From Sporobolomyces roseus (lineage: Eukaryota > Basidiomycota > Microbotryomycetes > Sporidiobolales > Sporidiobolaceae), in contig JADILM010000003.1 in assembly GCA_016617785.1 (NCBI GenBank), positions 2,108,001 to 2,172,000 on the forward strand: 64,000 nt of DNA, read 5' to 3'. This document shows, piece after piece, positions 1-11,000 of this stretch. Below the pieces are notes generated by a model. It saw nothing but the letters and a program-made list of their open reading frames with translations, made no database searches and was not told the DNA's origin. A program made the translations under genes and the position numbers. Every line of letters starts with the position of its first letter. Positions within the stretch are counted from its first letter, which is position 1.

Positions 1-1162
1 CTGGATCTCGTGAGTCGATCAACCTTTTTCTTCCCCTCGACCCAGAGCCTGAACTCTCGCCGCTGTTCACGACGCCTCTTTTTCATCGACTCTGATCTTC
101 GGACTGACAACTTTCTCTATCTTCACAGCTTCACTTGGGTATGTCCGACGTACATGAAAACGGGAGAAGTAGCGAAGCTGACCCTCCTCTTAACCACTCC
201 TCTAGGGTGTTCTCTACCTTACCCTCGTCTCGATTCCTATTGTCTTCAAGCAGATCTACGGATTCAACACCGGCGAGGCTGGGCTCGTGTACATCACTCA
301 GGTCCTCGGATCAGCTATCGGTGTTATCGCCGACGGGTACTGCAATCGACTCTACCTCAAGAACGTTGCGAAACGCGGACCCGCTGCTAGGCTGTACACT
401 GCGTTCGTCGGAGGAGTCTGTGTGCCCCTCGGAGCGTTTATCTACGCAGTGCGTTCTCTGCTCTCTCTCAGCTCTCAGTCAAGAGATTCGAATGCTGAAG
501 TGATGCGAGGACGCTACAGTTTACCGCCTACCCACAATGCCATTGGATCGGTTGCTGCGTTGGAATTACCATTCTTTGTATGTGTTCCGTTCACTAAATC
601 TTGTTGCGATATTTCTCTAACCTTGTATCGACCCTGCAGACGTCGGCATGTACTGCGTATACCTCTCAGTCTTCTCTTACCTCGCGGATTCGTATTCTCT
701 CTGTACGCCGTCTCTCGGGATTCGAAACCGTCGATTTCCGCACTAATTTCGCTTTTCCGACCAATTAGATGCCTCCTCTGCTTTATCAGCCATGTCGTTC
801 GTCCGCAATGTCGTCGGCGTGAGTCTTATGTCTTGCTGCGCGGTCGTCGTCATCGTCGCTGACCATTTCTCGCTACTTGACAGGCCGTCTTCCCCCTCTT
901 CACCACCAAGATGTACGATTCTCTCGGCGTACAAGGCGCAGGAGGACTCACGGCAGGTATCGGCACACTCCTCAGCATCACTCCCTTCATCCTCTTCAGA
1001 TATGGAGCAACACTTCGAGCAAGATCTCCCTTCGCAAAAGAACTCGCAAGACTCGAAGCGGAACATGCTGCCTCGACAGAGAAAGCCAGGCCGATCAACC
1101 CAGGACCCACAGCTTCAACTAACGACGTCAGTAAGGAGGAGCTTAAGGAGATCATGGTTTGA
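1..1162 (+). CDS. MFS transporter, DHA1 drug/polyamine:H+ antiporter type, C-terminal part
   Basis: This is the 3' portion of a multi-exon gene whose start lies left of the window. Exons can be followed through introns at about 10-128, 139-205, 450-511 and 819-883, and small hydrophobic exons lie between them. The visible protein has the loop and helix pattern of the second half of a 12-helix DHA1 carrier: GVLYLTLVSIPIVF and the YGFNTGEAGLVYI stretch, then several membrane helices. The C-terminal tail has the usual basic RYGATLRARSPFAKEL-type end and stops at 1162. DHA1 members export drugs, polyamines or other small organic molecules in exchange for protons at the plasma membrane; the substrate cannot be read from sequence. 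It resembles the MFS gene at 19.1-21.3 kb in class but is not an obvious recent copy. Confidence 0.85.
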
Positions 1163-1843
1163 ATCGGTAGGTCGGATAGACACTTTTTCGTTCTCGGGTT
1201 GTTTCGTTTTCTCTCGCATTTATATATCATATCTCGTTGTCGTGTTTGGGTAGGGTAGCATATAGTTCGCAGATTGTATAGAACTGCATAGTACGATCGT
1301 TTATCTTACTTCTCTTCGTGAGTCCAAGGTGAGTCGTCGAGCATGAAAAGCGGATAAACTTAGTTCGGTTCGGAGATCAAGACAGTCAAAGAGTTGATTG
1401 CATTCCACTTACAAAGTCGACGAAGTGGACGTTTAACCTTCACCGTGCCTCTTCTGATTGAATTGCGAGTTGCGAAGAAACAAAGCTCGAGAGAACCTTC
1501 TCCTCGTCTCTCTGATCATCTTCACTCGCAAACACCCTCAGAAGTCCGGGACGGGTCGGGATGAGTACTCGGACGCAGACTCGCATCCTCTATCCATGGA
1601 TTTAATCAACAGCAATGACGTTCAACTGATTAGTATCGAGTGTTTCAACAAGTCCGATTCGAGACTTGGTTTTAGGAGAGCATGCGAAGGGGAGGAGGGG
1701 ATCTACTTGCAAAGAGACAGAGAGAAAGGGGAGGAGGAGGGGAAGGTATCGTGAGGGGGTGGGGTTTTGTGCGAAATAACGGAGTGGGAGAAAAGGGGGG
1801 TATGCGAAATGAGTGAGAAAGAACAAAGGCAAAAGCAAACAGA
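1163..1843. other. Convergent intergenic region
   Basis: This 681-bp gap lies between the 3' ends of the MFS gene (+) and CCT8 (-). The right half is a purine-rich tract (about 1680-1830) typical of 3' untranslated sequence. No convincing coding or RNA gene was seen. Confidence 0.6.
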
Positions 1844-4181
1844 CTAATCGTCATCCCAATGAGGGTTTCCACCTTGTTTAGGTACAGGTCCTCCTGCCGC
1901 TCGGGACATGCTGTACGAAGGAAAGGTCGCCATCAGTTCCGAGTCTCGAAAGATTGCGAGATAGTGAAGAAATTCGACGTACATGATAGAATCGACTCGA
2001 AGTACAGAGATTGCTGCATCAGTACCGTATCGAAGAGCCCATCGAGTCGCGGCAAGAAGATCAAGAATCTCGTGTTCTGTAGCATCCAAAATTCCACCAT
2101 TCTCACCCTGTGCAAACGAGCTTATTCAGCCAACAAGCCAAAGCAGCGTCGAGAGAGTGAGAGACGTACCTCTACATCAACACCGATTGAACCCTTGTCG
2201 TTACCCTGATGAGCGGCGTACAATCGACTCAGCACCTCGGTAGCGTCCAATCCAGCGTTCTCGGCCAACGTCCTCGGTACGACCTCGAGAGCATCCGCGA
2301 ACCTCTTGATCGCATGTTGAGCCAACCCGGGAGTCTTCTCTCCGTACTCTGCTACCCTCTTGGCCAATTCCAATTCCGTCGCTCCCGCACCGGCAACCAA
2401 CCTCGAATCCTTGATCAAACCCTTGACTACGTTGACTCCATCATCGATCGCTCGTTCGATATCATCCATTTGGTTCGTCGTAGCACCTCGAACTACGACC
2501 GTAGCAGTTCGAGTAGCTTCCTCTTTCTGCCTGAAAACAGTGACACGGTCTCCACCAATCTCGACAGTTTCGACTACATCGCACTGTCCCATTTCGTCAG
2601 GAGTCGGTGCACCTAATCGGGCGAGAGGGGAAGCGCCGACAACTCGGCACAGACGTCGAAGATCGAATTTTGACATGACTTTGATCACGAGAATGTTGTG
2701 GCGGTTCAAGTAGTGTTGGGCGAGTTCTCCGACGGTGGACCCAGCGACGAGTACGTTGAGCCCTGAATCAGCGAGTTCTTGGAAGATCTGTGCATGGCAA
2801 CTGCTTTCGATCAGTCTAGTGCTTGAGAGAGCGCGATCGGATCCCAACGAGACTACGCACCTTCTCCATGTGCTTCTCTTCACCAGTCGAGAAGTTCAAC
2901 AGATCCTCAGCGTTCTTCATAAGGACTGTTCCCTTCGTTTCGGTTTGAGCGATATCAATACCACAGGTGAAGACTCCGACTTTGGCGTTTTCAGCTTTGA
3001 GGATAGTACCTATGAATTCAATCGAGCCCGAGTGTCAGTCAAGCGAGTACACGAAGGAGAGGAAAAGCAACGAAGGAAGCGGTTGGTGGGAAAAGGGGTA
3101 AAGGGAGGAAGAGGGAGAGATGGGCCCACCTTCGGGTTCACGACCGAATACCATTCCTCGAATGACACGACTCTGACTCAATCCTCCTCCCATAATCTTG
3201 ACTACTCGAACGTTATCCACGTTGAACTGTAAAGGGAAACAGAGCGAAGATCAGCGATTTGATTCTCTGAACAGATCAATGCAAGTCTCTCCTTACAGCA
3301 GTAGGGTTCTTTGGCATAACTGCAAGGACAGCTTCGGAAACGAGAGAAGCGAGGAGGTCTTCCGAACCGTATTGCTTCGCTGCGAGAGTGGGTTTGAGTG
3401 CGAGTTTGAGAGATTCTTCGGTCAGAGGAGTTTCGAGAGTCTTGACGGTCAATTCTGCAACGAGCGAGGACAGCTTAAAGATGAGTGAACGAAGATCAAT
3501 CGAAAAAAATGGTAGAAATGCGAAAGAAACTCACTCTCTAATTCCTCGACTGCCTTGTCCCTCGCCAATTCATAGCCCAACACGACTTCACTAGGATGTA
3601 AACCCATCATCAACAAATACTCTGCTTTCCTCAACAACTCTCCCGCCAGAATCATGACCAAGTTCGTTCTGTCTCCCATCTCGGCTTCTTGTTGTTGCGA
3701 AGCCATGACGAGGACTTTTCCTGCTGGGTGCACGACTTCGAGTTCTCTGATGATGGTCGCTGCGTCCGAGGTTACGAATAATTTCTCGAGGTGATTGATC
3801 ACCATTTTGTTGCGTCCATTGGGTCCGAATGAACTTATCATCTCAATCCACATTGTTTAGCGAGTGGAAGGGAGAGAGTATGAGTGAGATAGAGAATGCT
3901 TACGTTCTGACAATCTCTGCTAGTTCTGCTACTGCGTGAATGTTGCTAGAAACACAAGTTTGAAGAAAGGGGAGCGTGAGTGAATGAAAGCAAAGAGGGA
4001 GAGGTTCAAATGATGTACCGGATGACAGCTTCTTCTATACCAGAGTGCATCTGTATTCGTTGTACGAGTAGGAATGAGTGAGTTGATGAGATTGATGAAA
4101 CGAGATGAACCAAAGAGGGAGACGTACATTGTAACCTTCTTTGAAGAGGGAAGACCCTCCTCTGGGTACTTGTAATGCCAT
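1844..4181 (-). CDS. CCT8: T-complex protein 1 subunit theta (CCT8)
   Basis: This is one subunit of the hetero-oligomeric cytosolic chaperonin TRiC/CCT, which folds actin, tubulin and other clients using ATP. The start MALQVPRGGSSLFKEGYN at 4181 matches the theta N-terminus. SFGPNGRNKMVINHL is the nucleotide-binding signature, TSDAATIIREL and the GDRTN motif follow, and the apical and intermediate parts contain SKFDLRRLCR and DDIERAIDDGVN. GAGATELELA and RTLAENAG(L)D complete the equatorial domain. The protein ends PKQGGNPHWDDD. At least seven exons are visible, including a 16-nt exon at 4019-4034. It is head-to-head with RIM2 across only 136 bp, so the two may share a promoter. All key motifs are intact. 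Confidence 0.97.
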
Positions 4182-4317
4182 ACTTGTTCTAGCCTAACTG
4201 AGTGGATCGGCGGTGAGAGGTGGAGAGAACCGCTCTTTGTGAATTTATATATTTCTTTCCTTTCTTTCCTTTCTTCAGACAAGTTCGACTCATTCTCAAT
4301 ACTCAGTCAACTGCAAG
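4182..4317. promoter_or_regulatory. Compact bidirectional promoter between CCT8 and RIM2
   Basis: Only 136 bp separate the two divergent start codons. The segment contains a pyrimidine repeat of TTTCC/TTTC units at about 4252-4276. No TATA box is obvious for the plus-strand gene. Both 5' untranslated regions and the promoter must fit here. Confidence 0.6.
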
Positions 4318-5932
4318 ATGGAGCTAGCGAAGAATGCTCATCCTTTAAATCCAGCTCTCACTGTACCATTAGGTCAACCTCTACCTCCTCCAACTTCAAC
4401 TAACTCAACTTCAACAACTTCAACTCCAACTCGATCGAAACGGAATAAACCAAAACCGGCAGTACATTTGATCGCAGGAGGGTAAGTATTTACTTCCTCG
4501 CCTTGACGCTGCTCATCAGATCTGATATTCGAGTCGAGAATAGTTTGGGAGGAATGTGCGGTTCAGTCGTAACTGCTCCATTCGACGTAGTAAAGACTAG
4601 GTTACAATCAGACTTGTTCCAACAACAGTCGACAAAACAACTAACGAGGCAAGGGATCAAAGGGTTACTGTATAATTTCGTAGACACTGGTAAAATCCTC
4701 AGGTAAATCTTCAATTCTCCCCCTCTCCTCCTCTTACTCTCTCGCTGACTCCCACTGTTGACTGTTCATAGAGACGTATACAAGCACGAGGGACCGACAG
4801 CACTGTTTAAAGGGCTAGGACCGACGTTAGCAGGAGTAGTTCCGGGAAGGTAAAGCTCTCATTTCCCTTTCTTTCCCCTTAACTCGTTTCATCTTTACTG
4901 ACCTTTGTTCCTTTGCTCGCTAGATCGATAAACTTCTTCGTGTATGGGAACGGGAAGCATCTGTACGCAGAATGGTTCAACGATGGGAAAGAGAATACTT
5001 TTGTTCATTTAGCTTCGGCCGCTACGGCAGGTAAAAGATTACTTCGCTTCGATATCCCTCTGACGTGAGGAATTACTGATATAGATTCGTGACTCCTTCC
5101 TTCCAGGCGTCGTGACTGCGGCGGCGACGAACCCAATTTGGGTGATCAAAACCGTCATGCAACTTCAACAACAAGAGCGAACTCACTCCTCTCCATCCTC
5201 CTCGCGTCCCTCTTCCTCTTCTCTACCTCGCTCAACACCGCGACCTCTCCCAACCCCACCAAACCCACATTCCTCCCCTCATTTCTCTCATTCTTTCCGA
5301 TCTCTCACCTCCCCTCCCTTACCTCTCGCTTCACCACCACCTCGCCCCACGTCCTACTCCACTACGCTCCAAATCTACCGTACAGAAGGTGTTCGAGGGT
5401 TTTACAAAGGTCTCTCAGCCTCACTATTGGGTGTAACAGAAGGAACGATTCAATGGAGTTTGTACGAACAGTTCAAGAAGATTGCGAAAGCTGAACAAAT
5501 CAAATCGAATGGAGCTAGTGGAGGGTATGCTACGGAGGGTTGGAGAGTCAGTATGGCAGCGGGAATGGCGAAACTAGTTGCTACTGTCATCACTTATCCT
5601 CATGAGGTAAACGTTTTCCCTACACTTCTCCCCGGATTTCTCGTGAGCTGACTTCAGTGAGGGGTGTACAGGTGATTCGTACACGTCTGAGACAACCTCC
5701 TCCATCATCCGGAATCCCAAAATATACTTCTCTAGTTCAATCATTCAATCTGATCCTCCGAGAAGAATCTTGGAAAGCTTTGTACGGAGGAATGAGTCCT
5801 CATTTATTGAGGGTCGTTCCTAACGCAGTCACTATGTTTTGGTGTTACGAACGAGTGCTGCTGATAGCTGAACGACAAGGATACGTTGAAAAGGCGAAGG
5901 GAGAGGAAGAAGGGAGGATTGCGAGGGATTAG
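4318..5932 (+). CDS. RIM2: Mitochondrial pyrimidine nucleotide carrier (RIM2/SLC25A33-36 type)
   Basis: This is a six-exon gene (4318-4481, 4544-4702, 4772-4849, 4924-5030, 5107-5606, 5672-5932). The three mitochondrial-carrier repeats carry the signatures PFDVVKTR, NPIWVIKT and YPHEVIRTR. The Trp in repeat 2 and the RSINFFVYG segment are typical of the Rim2/Pyt1 pyrimidine nucleotide carriers, which exchange (deoxy)pyrimidine nucleotides across the inner membrane for mtDNA and RNA synthesis. The N-terminus has a Thr/Ser/Pro-rich leader of about 45 residues. Repeat 2 carries an extra low-complexity Ser/Pro-rich insertion of about 60 residues after the VMQLQQQE helix end. Its reading frame is open and continues into repeat 2's second helix, so it is likely real. 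Divergent from CCT8, convergent with the next gene. Confidence 0.93.
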
Positions 5933-6247
5933 GAATCTACGCTCGACCTCTTTCGTCTTTGATTCGTCACTGAACTACTATGTATTTTTTTATAAATGTT
6001 GTATCACTCTCTTTCCTCTAATATTGTAGCTCACCCAACTCCACTTTCGCACCGCATTTCTTCGTTATCACTCCTTGTCGTTCACCTCGCAACCCTCGCT
6101 CGCAATAGCAACTCACCCACCTTTCTCTCGTCGTTTCGTTCTCTCTGTATCTATAAGTCAGGGTTCGAGGTAGAGAATGTTTCATACTGATTGTTCGTCA
6201 CATTACGCTTCATACGAAAAGAACTCTACACCTCTCTCCCCCTCATT
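5933..6247. other. Convergent intergenic region
   Basis: This 315-bp gap separates the 3' ends of RIM2 (+) and the cyclotransferase-like gene (-). It is pyrimidine-rich, and nothing else was recognised. Confidence 0.55.
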
Positions 6248-7309
6248 CTAATCATTCCTCCATCCACTTCCCACCCACCGACTCGCGAATCTCTCAATCC
6301 CAATTCCCAGACTCGAACCTCCTAGCCTCTTCCCAACTCGATCATACCACCAACCGAATCCCTTGATTCGACTCGGTACCCAAAACACCAAGAATTGAGG
6401 CAACATCGTTAGTTGTACCAGGCGACGCATTAGTCGTTTTGCGATTGATTTGGGCGCGTAAGGTTGGATTAGGAAGAGATGGGATAAGTAAGTTCGGGTT
6501 AGGGGAGTGAAGAATGCGCCTCGTAAGATCAGGGCTAGATACCTATTCACGAGGAGATCGGGGAGGGAAGTCAGTGAGAGGGTCAAGGGGAGATGAGGGG
6601 GTTAAGACGTGCTCTTGTGTTGGTTGGAGTTGAGCAATGTTGTGGGCAGAAGAGAAAACTAGGATTTCAGCTTGTTTCGGAGACGAGGTGGGGTTGTCGG
6701 AGTCGCCGTTCGTGTAGGGGATATAGTCGACGGATAGAAGGGAGTAAGGGGCGGAAGGAGAAGCGGAGAGGAGCCGTTGCAAGAGTAGATCGAAAGATTC
6801 AAGGTCTAATTCGTAGACCATTCCCTGCGATACTCGTGAAGAAGATTACAGTCAGCGGATGGCTCCCAGCTCTAATCTTCGTCGACTGACGCACCTCTAG
6901 TGGATGTGGTAAATTCCCTTCGTACTCTGTTCCGGGACAACACCTTTCCCAAACCCACTTTCGATAATCCTCACTTTCTTTCACATGTCCGACTTCCTTT
7001 CCCTTCCTCCCTCCTCCGCTTTGTTTCCATTCACCTTGGTCGTTGTAGCCTTGTACGATACAATTGGCATAGCACGGTTCGACGAAAGGGATGCCCGGAA
7101 TGAAAGAGAGGAAAGCTGAGGAGACGACGACAGTAGAAGACGATATCGGTTTGACCTGTTGTAGTAGTTGACTGAGCTTCGTAGCTGTACAAACAGACGG
7201 GGAAGAGCGGTTGGTCAGTGCAGGTCTGATTTTACTGCGGAGGGTTTGAAGGGAGGAGCTCACGATATAGATGAGGACCGTAGATGATCAATGACCTTGT
7301 TTGTACCAT
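6248..7309 (-). CDS. Gamma-glutamylcyclotransferase-like protein (GGCT/GliK-type fold)
   Basis: The gene was assembled from exons 7309-7264, 7184-6895, 6824-about 6600 and about 6540-6248; the last intron is unresolved. The start at 7309 is the only usable one, because an in-frame TGA lies just upstream. The N-terminus LIIYGPHLYPTKL corresponds to the YGSN signature loop of the family. It is followed by LSFIPGIPFVEPCYANC, EGMVYELDLESFDLLL and a C-terminal NRYLALILRGA ... YL ... QPY segment, as in fungal GliK-like cyclotransferases, plus a C-terminal hydrophobic/aromatic stretch. Family members release 5-oxoproline from gamma-glutamyl dipeptides. The usual YGSN is YGPH here, so catalytic competence is uncertain. 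The frame change near 6545-6600 could be an intron with an atypical donor or a lesion. Confidence 0.68.
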
Positions 7310-8095
7310 TCTTCAAGCTGACTGGGGACAGGAAGGAGAGAGAGAGAGCGGTAGAAGACAAATCCATCAATTGATCAAAACCTTGAGACCGCGTGATCAG
7401 TCCAGTGCTCCCTGAGCTTCGAGGAGCTAGCACTTGAGCTACAGGAGTATAGCACCCTTTAAGCCCGGCGTGAGGAGTTCGGAAGGGTTCGCGGATCATT
7501 CAACTTGAAAGTTTGAAGAAGCTTCCAGCAAGCAAGCTGTCGAGAGGCTGGCATTACGTCGAATAGCTAGGAAAACTTCATCTGGCGCTCGATGGCTGGC
7601 CTGCATGAGCGCGAGTCGAGAGATAGGGTGGAAGGCGAAACGAAAGAAACCAAATTCGAAAACTTTCGCAACTTTCGCTCTCACAAACCTTCGAAGAAAC
7701 GATTCTCTCGATGCGATTCGAGTGCGAAAGTCTCGAGTGACCTGTACTGATTCGTTACAACTGAGGGAGAGAGGGAATGATGCTAAACAGAACCCAAGAG
7801 GTCAACGGAAAACTAAAATGAACATCAGAAATCGAGAGAGAGAGTAGAAGTGAGGAGTATCAACAGAGAAAGCAGAAGGGAAAGCGAGAGAGAGAGATCG
7901 TTAGATGCTACGTTTTGGAGCGGAGAGAGAGAAAGAGAGACTAGCTAGTTGCGACAAACAGAAACGAGAAGGGGGGGAAGGGAATAAAAGTAGTAAACAA
8001 AATTTGAGCGAACAAGGCCCGTGAGAGCACAACAACGATTGTGGGTAGCCTGTGATAAGAGAAAAGTGGTATCTTTTGAGTAGGGGAGAGTGGCT
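7310..8095. promoter_or_regulatory. Upstream region of the cyclotransferase-like gene
   Basis: This 786-bp gap lies between the cyclotransferase start and the RIM15 stop, both on the minus strand. Purine-rich GA runs lie at about 7760-7960. No coding potential was recognised beyond short unsupported ORFs. Confidence 0.5.
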
Positions 8096-11000
8096 TTAGG
8101 CGGAACCTCGACGTCCAGCGTCGTCGTCGAAACGATCAGAAACTGCACTGTCGCCTGAACCTCTTCGAAGGATGTCTCCTTTCGTTTCGAGCTTGAATCC
8201 GAGGTAGGAGAGGACGTTGAGGAGGTCGGCTTTCATGATGGGTTTCGAGAGGGTAGCGGTGAAGAGTGTTCCCGCTGCATCGTCGATCGCAGCTGGGTGA
8301 GAACAGACGGCGACGATAGGTGCTTGTGCAGAAGGGTTGACGGTACTCTTGATCATTCGTGCTGCTTTCTCTCCGTCGACTGCAAAGATGATCAACGACT
8401 GATAAGTATTGGATCACAAAGGGAGAGAAAGAGTCGAGGAGAGCTTACCAACTGCCATTTTGAGATCTAAAAGAACCGACACGAGCAAGATCGTCAGCTC
8501 AAGGTCACAGCGATCAGAGCAAGGAAGAAAGCTTACCCAGGAAGAGGACATCGAAAGGAATACCTCCTGCTGCCAAGATCGCTTCGGCACCGTTTGGAAC
8601 AACGACGACTCGACATCCCAACCTCTGCAACATCGTTTCGAGTACCTTCGTCACGATAGGGTTCCTTCCCGCGACGAGACAGTCGATTGTACCGGGATGA
8701 GATGGAGGAGGTAAACGATTCGAGAATTCGGTTGGGAGAGAGCCGATAGGAGCTGAACGAGCTTCGGGAGTTTGTGGTGAAGGGACGCGAAGAGGAGGTA
8801 GACTTCGAGGATCTCGATCGGGAGACGAGAGTGCTGAACTGAAACCACCGTTGTTCGAGGTTCTTCGAGAGTGAGCAGCCCAGTTCTCCGTCAAAGCGGC
8901 ATTGTCGACTTCATCTTTCAACTCTTCCTTCTCCTCTGCCGGATTCGTGATCGAAGACTTGCGTAACCGTGAAGGCATCGAGTTGCGACGAACATGGTGA
9001 GAGGTTCGAGGATGGAAACCGACAATGGGATGACGGGGACGGGATCTTTCGCTGAGGGATGAATCGGGAGATGGGCGAGCGAGAGGGGAAGAGGAACCTG
9101 AATCGTTGTGCTTGAACAATTGAGAGCTACCGGAACTAGCGGATCGAGAAGATGGTGAAACGGGATCCTGCAAAAGTAGCTGATTATCAGTGTCGGTCCG
9201 ACATCGAAGAAATGATGAAGACTCACTCGAACATCTGCGCTGTTATTGCGAGATCGACTGTGACCCTTTGACGGTATCGAAAGAGGGTTATTGAGCGGTG
9301 GTAGTAGCTGTTCGTCCTTCATCTTGCGGATCATGTCGTCATTGGCTTGCTTGAGAACCGTCAAATTTCGGAAACTGAACGTGCCGAAGTCGTCGTGAGG
9401 GTTCGGAGCAGTTTCAGATCGATCTCGAGGTCCACGTCCTGGTCCGGGGGTAGAAGCGGGAGTCGGTCCTTGAGCTTGTCGAACAGCGGGATCCTCGGCC
9501 ACACTCGGATCAGGTTCTTCATCGTTGAAGTTCTGAGCTTGAGCTCCTCGAGCATCGAAGTAATCAGTGTTCTCGGGGTCCTCAACGTTCGGAACGAATT
9601 CGACAGGTCCCTTGAGTAGGTTATCCCAATCGACGCCTTCGAGGAAAGGGTGAGCCTTGACTTCGTCCGCTCCTCTCGCTCCAAGTCGTCTTCGTGCATC
9701 GGTACAAAGGAGTCGATCGATGAAGTCGCGAGCGTCGGCGGAGATATCGATCTCATCCTCATGCCAGTCGAATCGTCGAGAGAGGATGTTTTCGAAAACC
9801 TTTTCAGGAGTTTCGTCGTGGAAAGGAGGGAATCCGTAGATGAACCTATACGAAAGACGCGGAGTCAGCGATTGAGGATTAAGGGAGATGCAAGCAGTGA
9901 GATTACTCGTAGCAGATGACACCAAGAGCCCACTGAAATCATAGCGAGAGTTGTCAGCTTCTTTTCAGAGAGGTTTGATAGGAGAGGTAGAACGTACCCA
10001 ATCGACACAAGCATCCATACCGATACCGAGAATACTCTCAGGAGCGAGGTAATCTGGAGTTCCCACGAAGTGAGCTTTCGAGGTTTCGGCTCCTGCACCT
10101 GGAGGACCTGCAGCAGCGACTGGTCGATTTCCCGAAGTCCAGGTCGGGCTGAGAGTGTTCCCTCGACTCGTAACGTGCACACTGCCAGATTGACTAGATT
10201 CACTAGGGGTGTCGAGCGAGAAGCTGTCGGTGAGAGGAACGTTGCCAAAGTAGGAGGTTTGCGCTGCGTTGCCGAGTGCAGGAGTAGCGAGAGGTGAAGA
10301 GCTAGTCGAGAAGTCCTTGTTGTGCGAGGAAGTTCTAGTTGATGCTGAGGGTCGACGAGTGTGACCGAGATCGCGAAGACCAGGAATTTGGGTTTGTCGA
10401 CCGAGAAGACCGATTCGACTCAAACCGAAATCTGTCAATTTGAGGTGGCCTTTCGCATCGATGAGGAGATTGTCCGGTTTGAGATCGCTGAGCACGGTGG
10501 AGATGTCAGTCTCGAAGTAGCGAGAATGTAGAACAAGGGAGACTCACCGATGAATGATTCCGGAAGAATGCAAATGTTCGAGACCGACCACTACCTCTGC
10601 GACGTATTTCTTCGCCCAGTCCTCTGTCAACCCTCCAAGATTCTTGACGAGTGCTCCACAATCTCCTCCATTCAAGTACTCCATGACGAGGTAGAGGTAA
10701 TCTTTCGATTGGAAAGTGTAGTACAGTTTGACGACAAAGTTGGATTCGGCCGTTGTCATGAGAATCATTCGTTCCGCTTTGACGTTCGTGACCTGATTCT
10801 TCGCAACCATGTCTGACTTCTTCAACACCTTGATCGCGTAGTAATCCCCAGTCGTGATTTTCTTTGCCAAATAAACGGATCCGACTGAGCGAAATGATTC
10901 GAGAGTCAGTACAAAGCAGGCGAATGCAGAGATTAGCAGATTGGACTCACAAGCTCCTTTCGAGATAGGTTTGAGGATCTTGAAGTCTTTGATCGAAGAA

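Noticed and set aside
7260..7499. 79-codon ORF as first exon of the cyclotransferase-like gene
   Set aside because: Joining it to exon 2 at the GTGAGC donor gives the wrong phase. The frame starting at 7309 splices in phase and supplies the YGPH signature loop.
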